A stretch of DNA of 64,000 nucleotides from Rhodospirillum sp047263945 (lineage in GTDB: Bacteria > Pseudomonadota > Alphaproteobacteria > Rhodospirillales > Rhodospirillaceae). The position numbers and the translations under genes were made by a program. Under the pieces are notes generated by a model. The model ran no database searches. It was not told the origin of the DNA and saw nothing but the letters and a program-made list of their open reading frames with translations. The stretch spans positions 62,001-126,000 of the forward strand of contig NZ_JBLAVB010000001.1 of the NCBI RefSeq assembly GCF_047263945.1. The letters are read 5' to 3'. Positions 35,565-43,613 of the stretch are shown here, in pieces. How positions within the stretch are numbered: position 1 is the stretch's first letter; every line of letters begins with the position of its first letter.

Positions 35565-37043
35565 ATGGCCGCCTCTTTGATCGGACAGGACTTGCTTGGT
35601 CTGGAATTGGAGATGATCCCCGTCAATCTGTCGGACGGGAGCCTTCATGTCGTGGACGACGCCTATTTCCGTGCCCTGAACGCCCTGCGCGGTGGGGCAG
35701 ACGAGGAAAAGGTTCTGGAGGGGCATGTCGTCGCCCTGTCCGGACCCCGGGGTGTGACGGGAATCGACAACGGGTTTGCGCTGTTGGAAACGGCCTTCGC
35801 CCCCCTGAACGCTTGTCCCGGTGTCATGGCCGAGTTGGAGGCCCTGGTTGCCCGGGAACTGTCGGAGATCTCCCAGGTCCTGAAGGGCCGGGGAGCGGCC
35901 TTGGTCAATCTGGCCCGCCATCCAGATGCACCCACGGACCACGCGGCTTGGCGGCGGCTGAAGGCCCCCCGGTCCATTTATGATTACTTGGTTCATGACC
36001 GGGGCTGGACTCATGCGGCAGGGTTTGATTCCCAGGCCCAGAATGGCCCCACCACGTCCATTGGTCCCGGGCAGGTCGTCGCCGCACTGAACATGTTGTT
36101 GCGCGCTGGACCGGCCTTCATCGCCCTGTTCGCCAACAGTCCCTTTGCCCAGGGGCGGGCCACGGGTCTGTTGGAATCCCGTATGACCCTTTGGGAGCGG
36201 GTCACGGCGACCTCTCGCGTTTCCGGAGACCGGGCCGTCGTTGGTCTGCCCGACGCACCGTTCCGGGATCTCGCAGACTACTTCACCTGGACCTTCGGGC
36301 GGGGCAGAGCGATGCTGGCCCTTCCCCCAGGAACAGGTCCCTATAAGGGAGAGGGGGGATTGGTGCGGGTGGTCGGGGATCCCTGCTTCCTCGATTTCCT
36401 GGCAGGTGGCCCCTGGCAGGCCCATGCCATTGGACCCGGCGGCGCCGATCGGGAGAAGTGCCAGGAGGTGTCGCCCCAACTGGCCCATGTGGACGCTTTG
36501 CAATGGTCTAATTTTCTGGATTTCCGCATCCGCTATGCCCTGACCGGGGCGGAGGAGGGGCCGGGGGCGTTCCTCGATGCCCTCCGGAAACCGGGGGAGA
36601 TGGAGGCATTTTTCTCTGAAAAGGCGAGTAGTCTGTATCTGGAGAACCGGGTGGCCGGGGCCTGTTTTTCCGAGTCGCGGTCGAAGTTGGATCCAGAATC
36701 TCCGATTCGACGCTCGATGCCCCTCGCCGCGAGCGCTCTGCAGTGGGGTTTGATAAAAAATCTCGACCGGGCTGCGGCCACATTGGAAGGTGGGTGCTGG
36801 ACCGATTTGGAAAGAGATCGGGAGGCGGCAATCCACGTCGGATTGGCTGACCCTGCGGTAAAAAAGCGAGTGGAGACGGTACTTCGCCTCGCCGAAGAGG
36901 GGCTGCCGGAAGAAGACCGGTGGGCCTTGTCCTATGCCTGGGACGTTTGGTCGACTGGTCGGTCGAATGCTGATCGAGCTCTGGAAACAGTCGCCTCTGA
37001 CGGTATTGTGAGTTTAATACCTGCGCGTCTCTTGGTAGATTAG
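35565..37043 (+). CDS. GCS2-like glutamate-cysteine ligase family protein
   Basis: 492 residues. It resembles the carboxylate-amine/glutamate-cysteine ligase (GCS2) superfamily: opening LLGLELEMIPVNL, followed by ARHPDAPT and YDYLVHDRGWTH, with a distal Arg-rich region. ATP-dependent formation of a gamma-glutamyl amide bond is the family reaction, but I do not see enough to name the substrate. Start ATG 35565, four bases after the sensor-MFS stop. The linked transporter may handle its substrate or product (inference). Confidence in the superfamily is moderate. Confidence 0.62.
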   Translation: MAASLIGQDLLGLELEMIPVNLSDGSLHVVDDAYFRALNALRGGADEEKVLEGHVVALSGPRGVTGIDNGFALLETAFAPLNACPGVMAELEALVARELSEISQVLKGRGAALVNLARHPDAPTDHAAWRRLKAPRSIYDYLVHDRGWTHAAGFDSQAQNGPTTSIGPGQVVAALNMLLRAGPAFIALFANSPFAQGRATGLLESRMTLWERVTATSRVSGDRAVVGLPDAPFRDLADYFTWTFGRGRAMLALPPGTGPYKGEGGLVRVVGDPCFLDFLAGGPWQAHAIGPGGADREKCQEVSPQLAHVDALQWSNFLDFRIRYALTGAEEGPGAFLDALRKPGEMEAFFSEKASSLYLENRVAGACFSESRSKLDPESPIRRSMPLAASALQWGLIKNLDRAAATLEGGCWTDLERDREAAIHVGLADPAVKKRVETVLRLAEEGLPEEDRWALSYAWDVWSTGRSNADRALETVASDGIVSLIPARLLVD

Positions 37044-37112
37044 GGAAATGAGAAAGCCACTATAACCGCTTTGTTTTCTTAAATATTTCCCTGTAAATGG
37101 GCGTAAACGAAC

Positions 37113-37856
37113 ATGCTGGATCAATTGCTGGATGCCTTCCGGGCGCGCCATAGGGCGGTTCGGGTCCATCCCCGTCCCGTCGACCTGACCGACTGTTTCT
37201 GGTCTTCGGTGTCCAAGCGATATGTTTCTCCCCGGGGCTTCGGTGCCCTGGGAGGAGAGCGGCGTGTTCTGGCCTATATGATTGGAAATGCGCGCTTTGT
37301 GGAGAAGTACCTGCGGGACGACAATGGGGTGGTGGTCCGCGAAAATGGAACTCCGGTCATCCGTCCTTTCGGTCTGGATAACATGGTGAACGCCTGTCTC
37401 TGCCTGCGGGATATCCGAAATACGTCCTTCCACGAAATCTCCGATGCCTTGGAAGGGACCCACAAGATTCAAGGCTTTCGCCGCTGGCATATCCGCGAGA
37501 TCGAGGACACCTTGACCCTCCTTCGACCGGGCTTCAATGCCAAGACGGACACTTGCTTTCTGTTTGCTGGGGCGCCGTCCCGCGCCCTGAATCGCATAGC
37601 GCTTTCGGCCCTTTGGCTGGAGCAGATGGTGACCCTTGGTGCACGGGCCTGTTCGACGATGGGCGAGCGGGAAGCGGATTTGATGGAGCGGGTTTTCCCT
37701 GAGGACGTGCTCGCCGGGAACCGGGAAGCGACCCTGCGGGCGGGCTATATGTGGGACCGGCCCCTGTGGCAGCCCCAGTCCGCTGAGTTTCTGGCCCGCA
37801 AGACCACGGCTCGCCGCGCCTGGATCACCTATGGCGGGCACCGGGCGGTCATGTGA
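37113..37856 (+). CDS. Conserved-looking hypothetical protein
   Basis: 247 residues, cytosolic, no signal peptide or membrane segment. Composition and codon use match neighbours. It contains FGLDNMVNACLCLRDIRN and HKIQGFRRWHIREIEDTL. I do not recognise the family. It follows the GCS2-like gene by 69 bases on the same strand and could belong to that transcript. Confidence 0.65.
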   Translation: MLDQLLDAFRARHRAVRVHPRPVDLTDCFWSSVSKRYVSPRGFGALGGERRVLAYMIGNARFVEKYLRDDNGVVVRENGTPVIRPFGLDNMVNACLCLRDIRNTSFHEISDALEGTHKIQGFRRWHIREIEDTLTLLRPGFNAKTDTCFLFAGAPSRALNRIALSALWLEQMVTLGARACSTMGEREADLMERVFPEDVLAGNREATLRAGYMWDRPLWQPQSAEFLARKTTARRAWITYGGHRAVM

Positions 37857-37877
37857 GGAAGGGCGAGGGGAGGCTCT

Positions 37878-38732
37878 TTACAGAGCCTTCATGCGGACTC
37901 GCACGTCCGCAGGTTTGGCGAAATAGGGCGCACTGGTGACCAGGATTGCAGCGCCCGCCCGGGCGTACTCTGCGGCATTGGCCAGGGTTACCCCTCCTGC
38001 GGCGGCCAGGATGACCCGGTTGTCGACCCCTTCTTCCACGAGCCAAGCCGAGAGTTCGGTCACCTGTTCCGGAGAGAAACGCTCCAACTGGAGAACATCG
38101 ACGCCTCCCTGAACGGCGGCATGGGCTTCCTCCGGGTCGCAGACTTCTGCGACGACTTTCTTCTCCGGGCAGAGGCTGCGCAGCTGGCTCAAATGGGTCC
38201 GCATCTCCTCCTTGGTCAGAAAGCAGCGGTGTTCGGCGAAGACCAGCAGGGTTTCCGAGAGCCCCAGGCGGTGCACGGAGGCGCCCCCCGCTTTCACGGC
38301 CTTGACCGCGAGCGCCCGGGTGCCGGGAAAGGGTTTTCGTGTGGTCACCACTTGGACATTCGGATTTTCGGTTCGGGCGGCATCCACCAGGGCTCGTGCG
38401 GTGGTGGCGATGCCCGAGGAATATTCCATCAGGTTCTGAGCCACCTTCCAGGCCCGATGCAGGCTTGCAGCGGGACCTTCTACCCGCAGCAGCATGTCGT
38501 CAGCCGCCATCCGCTCTCCGGAGGCCGCGTGCAGCATGCTCCGACATCCGGTCAGTTCGCAAAGTCGGGCGGCGTCCTCGACCCCTGCGGCGACCATGGA
38601 CCCCCGGGCGGCGAAGCTCATCAGTCCCAACCGATCGCCGATTCCCAGGGAGTGGGTGGTCAGGTCCCCATGGGGGGTGTCCTCCTCCAAAAGGGCTTGG
38701 AGCGCGCCATCGGACAGACGGGATGTGGGCAT
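37878..38732 (-). CDS. modD: ModD-like pyrophosphorylase-family protein
   Basis: 284 residues with the fold of nicotinate-nucleotide pyrophosphorylase (NadC). The opening LLEEDTPHGDLTTHSLGIGD and the run QNLMEYSSGIATTARALVDA and VVTTRKPFPGTRALAVKAV are typical of ModD rather than NadC. ModD is linked to molybdate transport operons in other bacteria, function unproven. No modABC genes are in the window, so this copy is an orphan. Start ATG 38732. Confidence 0.85.
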   Translation of the reverse strand: MPTSRLSDGALQALLEEDTPHGDLTTHSLGIGDRLGLMSFAARGSMVAAGVEDAARLCELTGCRSMLHAASGERMAADDMLLRVEGPAASLHRAWKVAQNLMEYSSGIATTARALVDAARTENPNVQVVTTRKPFPGTRALAVKAVKAGGASVHRLGLSETLLVFAEHRCFLTKEEMRTHLSQLRSLCPEKKVVAEVCDPEEAHAAVQGGVDVLQLERFSPEQVTELSAWLVEEGVDNRVILAAAGGVTLANAAEYARAGAAILVTSAPYFAKPADVRVRMKAL

Positions 38733-38827
38733 GGTTCGTGTCTCTTTCCACCTTTATGTGTGTGCAGGGGCAGTTTACTCGGCGCCTGGACTGCTTGGCA
38801 TTGACAAAGCGCACCGCCTCGGACCGG

Positions 38828-39502
38828 TCACAGGGGGGTCATGCAGTGGATCCTCTGGACACGGAGCGGTCCGGACGGGGCTATGGGGGTGACCTCGATG
38901 TCCCGGTAGTCCCGAATGGCCGGATAGGGAGGGTCGAGGGGGGCGACATGGGTTGCGGTGATGGCCAGGACAGAGGCGCCTGCGGCCTCTCCCGCTTGAA
39001 GGCCGGCGGGGGCATCTTCGAACACCAGGCAGTCGGCGATGGGAAGACCCAGCTTTTCGGCGGCGAGCAAGTAGCCTTGCGGGTCGGGCTTGCCCCGTGT
39101 GACATCTTCGCCGGTGACCATGATCCGGGGGAAGGGAAGGCCCGCAACGGAGATCCGCAAACGGGCGAGGGCGGCCGGAGCGGAGGTGACGATGGCCCAC
39201 CGGTCCGGCGGCAGGGCTTCGAGCAAGGCCTTGGCCCCGGAGATGGCAATGACGCCCTCGCTGTCAGCCAGCTCCCGTTCCAGAAGAATGGCGGCTTCTG
39301 TCTGGGGATCGATATGGGGCAGGTTCATGCGGGCGATGACGTCAACGGCCCGAACCCCGTGGGGCATGGACCGGATGACGGCGTCGGGAATGCCCCGGTC
39401 CTTGGCCCATGTGGCCCAAACCCGCTCCACTGCGGGGATGGAATTCAGGATGGTGCCATCCATGTCGAACAGCAAGGCGGCATGCGTGCGATTTTCTGTC
39501 AT
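38828..39502 (-). CDS. HAD-family phosphatase (sugar-phosphatase-like)
   Basis: About 224 residues. HAD motifs: AALLFDMDGTILNS (nucleophile Asp), AIVTSAPAAL (motif II), GKPDPQGYLLAA (Lys, motif III) and CLVFEDAPAGLQAG (motif IV). The cap is of the helical type, similar to 2-deoxyglucose-6-phosphatase/beta-phosphoglucomutase relatives. The start at 39502 or 39514 is uncertain; a longer frame to 39571 lacks support. Substrate unknown. It lies 95 bases downstream of modD on the same strand. Confidence 0.88.
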   Translation of the reverse strand: MTENRTHAALLFDMDGTILNSIPAVERVWATWAKDRGIPDAVIRSMPHGVRAVDVIARMNLPHIDPQTEAAILLERELADSEGVIAISGAKALLEALPPDRWAIVTSAPAALARLRISVAGLPFPRIMVTGEDVTRGKPDPQGYLLAAEKLGLPIADCLVFEDAPAGLQAGEAAGASVLAITATHVAPLDPPYPAIRDYRDIEVTPIAPSGPLRVQRIHCMTPL

Positions 39503-39524
39503 GGGACCTGTCATTGGGATGCAG

Positions 39525-39920
39525 TTATTGGCGGCCGGTACCATCCATGGGACGTTGGGCTTCGCGGCCACCGGGGCGGTACCGATCCATCACCCTATCG
39601 AGGGAGTCGTTGGTGATGTCCGGATTGGCCTTCTGAAGGCAGGGCAGCAAAACGGCTTTGTTGGCGTGAACCCGTTTGGTGGTGGTGCGCTGGCCCGCGC
39701 CCACGGGATTGACATTGTTGAAACAGGCCACGAATTGGTCCGGCGTAATCCCCAAATCGGCGCTGATCCTACCTACCGGGCGCTTGGGGTCGTTGCGTAA
39801 TGGAGCGGGGTTCTGGCCCTGACCGGGGGGAGGGGGTGGTGGCTGGGTTTGCGCTTGGGCAGCGGGGATGATCAGAAGAACGGTTGCGATCAGAGGTGCG
39901 AAAAGACAGCGTGGGCACAT
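39525..39920 (-). CDS. Small secreted Pro-rich protein
   Basis: 131 residues. Signal peptide FAPLIATVLLIIPAAQAQ, then a polyproline stretch, then GITPDQFVACFNNVNP and VLLPCLQKANPDITN. Two Cys may form a disulfide. AAGGGA precedes ATG 39920. The C-terminal half resembles small proteins of alphaproteobacteria of unknown function. It lies 22 bases upstream of the HAD gene. Confidence 0.7.
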   Translation of the reverse strand: MCPRCLFAPLIATVLLIIPAAQAQTQPPPPPPGQGQNPAPLRNDPKRPVGRISADLGITPDQFVACFNNVNPVGAGQRTTTKRVHANKAVLLPCLQKANPDITNDSLDRVMDRYRPGGREAQRPMDGTGRQ

Positions 39921-40033
39921 GTCTGGGGTCCCTTTCCATGATCCACTCGTTTCGATAAGACAGGCTACCATGGATGGGGAGAGAGAGAAATCTGGCGAGG
40001 CGGCAGGCTTGCGGTTTCGCTCCACCGAGAGTG

Positions 40034-40080
40034 CTTCGAGATCAAGTTGGGCCACTTTGCGGCCCAACTTGATCTCGAAG
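40034..40080. terminator. Perfect 20-bp hairpin between secreted-protein and dnaE2 genes
   Basis: CTTCGAGATCAAGTTGGGCC (40034-40053) pairs fully with 40061-40080 around ACTTTGC. Outer bases AGAGTGC/GTACTCT extend the symmetry. Half of the same sequence (CGAGATCAAGTTGGGCC) recurs at 49751, so it belongs to a dispersed palindrome type and may also end dnaE2 transcription. Confidence 0.65.
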
Positions 40081-40091
40081 GTACTCTAAAC

Positions 40092-43000
40092 TCACTCTAA
40101 AACAACGGGCCGGTTGTGGCGAACCCGGTCGGCTCGGGCGGTTTCCATGACCCGGGCCACGGTTTCGCGGGGGTGGTCCTCCGGCGTCAGCGCAGCGAGC
40201 AGGCCCGTCAGGTTCGACAGGGCCTCCACCACCAGATGGATCACCAAGCCGTCCTTCTGCACCCGGCCCGTTACCATCAGCAAACGCCCGCCCATGACAG
40301 TCTGGCGGTGGGCCTCGAAGACCTTGGGCCAGACCACCAGATTGGCGATGGCGTCCTCATCTTCCAGGGTGATGAACACAACGCCCGAAGCGCTGCCCGG
40401 CCTCTGGCGGCAGACGGCGAGCCCGGCGATGGTCACCTTCGCCCCGTCGGGCAGGCTTTCCAGCTTGCGGCAGGGCTGGGCGCCCGCCTGGGTGAGCCGT
40501 CCGCGCAGGAGCCCCAGGGGGTGGGCGCGCAGACTGAGGCGCAGGGCGCTGTAATCTTCGGTCAAGGCCTCGCCGGGGGAGAGGTCGCGGAAGTGGATGT
40601 CGTGCTCTACTAGTAGATCTGGCCCCCGAGTGGGATCGGCTTGGCGTTTTTCGGCGGCTTCGAACAGGGGGAGAGGTTGGGCCTTCAGGGCTTTTACGGC
40701 CCAAAGGGCACCGCGCCGCTCCAGGCCCAGGCTGGCGAAGGCATCCGCCTGGGTGAGCTTGTCGAGCAGGGGGGCCTCCACCCCGGCCCGGCGCCAGACC
40801 GCATGGGGGTCGCCATAGCCTTTGCCCCTTGCCGTGCTGATGGCCCGGGCGGTGGTTTCCGGAAACCCCTTGATCTGGCGGAATCCCAAGCGCAGGGCCA
40901 CGCCTCGTTTGCCGCCGGGGCGTTGAAAAACCTCCAATTGGTTGTCCCAGTCCGAGGCGTTGATGTCCACCGGTCGCACCTCTACCCCGTGTTCCCGGGC
41001 GTCGCGGACGATCTGGGCCGGGGAATAGAAGCCCATGGGCTGGCTGTTGAGCAGGGCACAGGCGAAGGCCGCAGGGTAATGGCGCTTCAGCCAGGCCGAG
41101 ACGTAGACGAGCAGGGCGAAACTGGCGGCGTGGCTTTCCGGGAAGCCGTAGTCGCCGAACCCTTCGATCTGGCGAAAACACCGTTCGGCGAAGGCCGGGG
41201 TGTAGCCATTGGCGGTCATGCCCGCGAGGAACTTTTCCCGGTAGGTCCCCAGGGCACCGGTGCGGCGGAAGGCGGCCATGGATCGGCGCAGACCATCGGC
41301 TTCCTCGGCGGTGAAACCCGCGCCCTCAATGGCAATGCGCATGGCCTGTTCCTGGAACAGGGGCACACCCAAGGTCTTCTCCAGGACTCGCCGGAGGGTT
41401 TCGGAGGGGTAATCGACTTTCTCCTCGCCTCGGCGGCGGCGCAGGTAGGGGTGGACCATGTCCCCTTGGATGGGGCCGGGGCGGACGATGGCCACTTCGA
41501 TCACCAGATCATAGTAGGTCCGAGGCTGTAGGCGGGGAAGCATGGACATCTGGGCGCGGCTTTCCACCTGGAAGACCCCCAGGCTGTCCGCCCGGCAGAG
41601 CATCTCGTAGGTGTCGGGGTCCTTGTCGGGTACGGTGGCCAGGGTCAGGGGGCGGTGATGGTGGCGGGCCACCAGATCCAGGGCCTTGCGGATGCAACTG
41701 AGCATACCGAGCGCGAGCACGTCGATTTTGAGGATCCCCAGGGCATCCAGGTCATCCTTGTCCCATTGGATGACCGTGCGGTTTTCCATGGCCGCGTTCT
41801 CGATCGGCACCACCTCCGACAGGGGGCCGCGGGTGAGCACGAAGCCCCCCACATGCTGGGAGAGATGGCGGGGGAATCCCACCAGCGCCTCGGCCAGACG
41901 CAGAGTCAGGGCCAGCCGAGGCTCCCTGGGGTCGAGACCGCTTTCCCGGATCCGGGTTTCCTCCGGTATCCGGGATGAGGACCCCCAAACGGTGGCGGCC
42001 AGGGCTGCCGTGGCGTCCTGGGACAGGCCCATGACCTTGCCGACTTCGCGTAGGGCACTTCGGGCGCGCCAGGTGATGACCGTGGCCGCCAGTCCGGCCC
42101 GGTCCCGGCCATATTTCTGGTAGATATATTGGATGATCTCTTCCCGCCGTTCGTGTTCGAAATCCACGTCGATGTCGGGGGGCTCGTCCCGGGCCGCAGA
42201 GATGAACCGCTCGAATAGCAGGTCGACCCGTTCGGGATCCACGGCGGTGATCCCCAGGCAATAGCAGACGGCGGAGTTGGCGGCAGAACCCCGCCCCTGG
42301 CAAAGGATCCCCCGGGCCCGGGCCTCGGCCACGATGTCGTGGACGGTCAGAAAATAGGGAGCGTAGCCCAGCTTGCCGATGATCGCCAGTTCCTTGTCCA
42401 GACGCGCGCGGGTGCCCGGGGGGACACCCTTGGGATAGCGGCGGGCGGCGCCCTCGGTCGTCAGGCGAGCCAGCCGGTCATGGGGGATCTCTCCGGGTGC
42501 GAGGTCCGTGTCGGGGTATTCGTATCGCAGTTCATCCAGGGAGAAGCGGCAGGCCTGGGCGATCTCCACGGAGCGGGCCAGGGCCTCGGGATGGGCGGCC
42601 ATCAGGGCGGCCATGGCCGCAGGCGCGCGAAGGTGGGCCTCGTCGTTGGGGGCGAGGAGTAGGCCCGCCGTCTCGATGGTAACATGGTGGCGCAGGCAGG
42701 TCAGGACATCCAATAACGGTTTCCGCTGGGGGGTGTGCATGCGCGCGCCGCCCAGGGCCAGGGGGGCAACCCCCTCCGCCTCGGCCAGCCGGGCCAACCG
42801 CCAGAGATGGCGGGCGTCTGTGCCATCCAACCGGGGCCGGAGCCCCAGGGAGAGGCGTGGACCCGCAACCGTCTTCCAATGGCGCAAGTGATCGACGAAA
42901 TCCGCGTTTGCTCCGGGATCGGTCAACCCCTCCGGCGGCAAGAGGGTGAGCCATTGGCCCTCGGCCTGGGCTTCGATGTCCGCCCGGGTCAGGTGGCACT

Positions 43001-43331
43001 CGCCCTTTGGCGCTGCCCGCCGCCCGCTGGTCAGGAGCCGGGACAGGCGGCCATAGGCAGCCCTGTCCTCCGGATGGCAGAGCAGCTCCGGCCCATGGCC
43101 GGGCAAGGGGGAGAGAAGGGCGCCGACGATGAGGGGCAGGCCCGTCCGCTTGGCCGCCACATGGGCACGGACCACTCCGGCGAGGCTGTTGCGGTCGGTG
43201 ATTGCCAGGGCGGTGAGACCCAGAGCACCGGCGGTGAGCACCAGTTCGTCCGGGTGAGACGCGGCCTCCAGGAAGCTGTAGTTGGTCTGGGCGAACAACT
43301 CCGCATAGGCCGGAGGAAGGGGAGGGCTCAT
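40092..43331 (-). CDS. dnaE2: Error-prone DNA polymerase III alpha subunit DnaE2 (ImuC)
   Basis: 1079 residues. A PHP domain opens with YAELFAQTNYSFLEAASHPDELV. The C-family polymerase core has PDIDVDFEHERREEIIQYIY (metal-binding Asp residues) and YGFPESHAASFALLVY. An OB-fold lies near the C-terminus. It performs damage-induced translesion synthesis with ImuB. It follows imuB by 282 bases on the same strand with inverted repeats between them. A strong SOS box precedes imuA and another precedes imuB; upstream of dnaE2 only GTTCTTTTGTCGTCG (imperfect) is seen. Confidence 0.96.
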   Translation of the reverse strand: MSPPLPPAYAELFAQTNYSFLEAASHPDELVLTAGALGLTALAITDRNSLAGVVRAHVAAKRTGLPLIVGALLSPLPGHGPELLCHPEDRAAYGRLSRLLTSGRRAAPKGECHLTRADIEAQAEGQWLTLLPPEGLTDPGANADFVDHLRHWKTVAGPRLSLGLRPRLDGTDARHLWRLARLAEAEGVAPLALGGARMHTPQRKPLLDVLTCLRHHVTIETAGLLLAPNDEAHLRAPAAMAALMAAHPEALARSVEIAQACRFSLDELRYEYPDTDLAPGEIPHDRLARLTTEGAARRYPKGVPPGTRARLDKELAIIGKLGYAPYFLTVHDIVAEARARGILCQGRGSAANSAVCYCLGITAVDPERVDLLFERFISAARDEPPDIDVDFEHERREEIIQYIYQKYGRDRAGLAATVITWRARSALREVGKVMGLSQDATAALAATVWGSSSRIPEETRIRESGLDPREPRLALTLRLAEALVGFPRHLSQHVGGFVLTRGPLSEVVPIENAAMENRTVIQWDKDDLDALGILKIDVLALGMLSCIRKALDLVARHHHRPLTLATVPDKDPDTYEMLCRADSLGVFQVESRAQMSMLPRLQPRTYYDLVIEVAIVRPGPIQGDMVHPYLRRRRGEEKVDYPSETLRRVLEKTLGVPLFQEQAMRIAIEGAGFTAEEADGLRRSMAAFRRTGALGTYREKFLAGMTANGYTPAFAERCFRQIEGFGDYGFPESHAASFALLVYVSAWLKRHYPAAFACALLNSQPMGFYSPAQIVRDAREHGVEVRPVDINASDWDNQLEVFQRPGGKRGVALRLGFRQIKGFPETTARAISTARGKGYGDPHAVWRRAGVEAPLLDKLTQADAFASLGLERRGALWAVKALKAQPLPLFEAAEKRQADPTRGPDLLVEHDIHFRDLSPGEALTEDYSALRLSLRAHPLGLLRGRLTQAGAQPCRKLESLPDGAKVTIAGLAVCRQRPGSASGVVFITLEDEDAIANLVVWPKVFEAHRQTVMGGRLLMVTGRVQKDGLVIHLVVEALSNLTGLLAALTPEDHPRETVARVMETARADRVRHNRPVVLE

Positions 43332-43457
43332 CGTGGCATTCCGTGACCCGGTGGGGGATGGGCGTGGAGAAGGCGGGAGTGATGTTCTTTTGTCGTCGTC
43401 CCCGTGTTGGCGTTGAGGAATACGCGTGTTTCATTTTACTTCGTCATATTTTTATTT

Positions 43458-43582
43458 CGTCATGCCCGTGAAAACGGGCATCCAGGGTTGATTTCGGTGT
43501 CACTGTTGAAGTGCGCTCCTGTTGCGTTGATCGCTTCCGTCCTCGGTTTCCACCCTGGATTCCCGCGTACGCGGGAATGACG
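43458..43582. repeat. Inverted pair of REP-like elements
   Basis: CGTCATGCCCG...CGGGCATCCAGGGT at 43458-43490 faces ACCCTGGATTCCCGCG...CGCGGGAATGACG at 43551-43582. The two are reverse complements of each other in large part, giving one large stem with a loop of about 60 bases. It occupies the gap between imuB and dnaE2. Confidence 0.7.
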
Positions 43583-43613
43583 ACTGAAATGAAATTGATT
43601 TCGGGTTGAGCCC

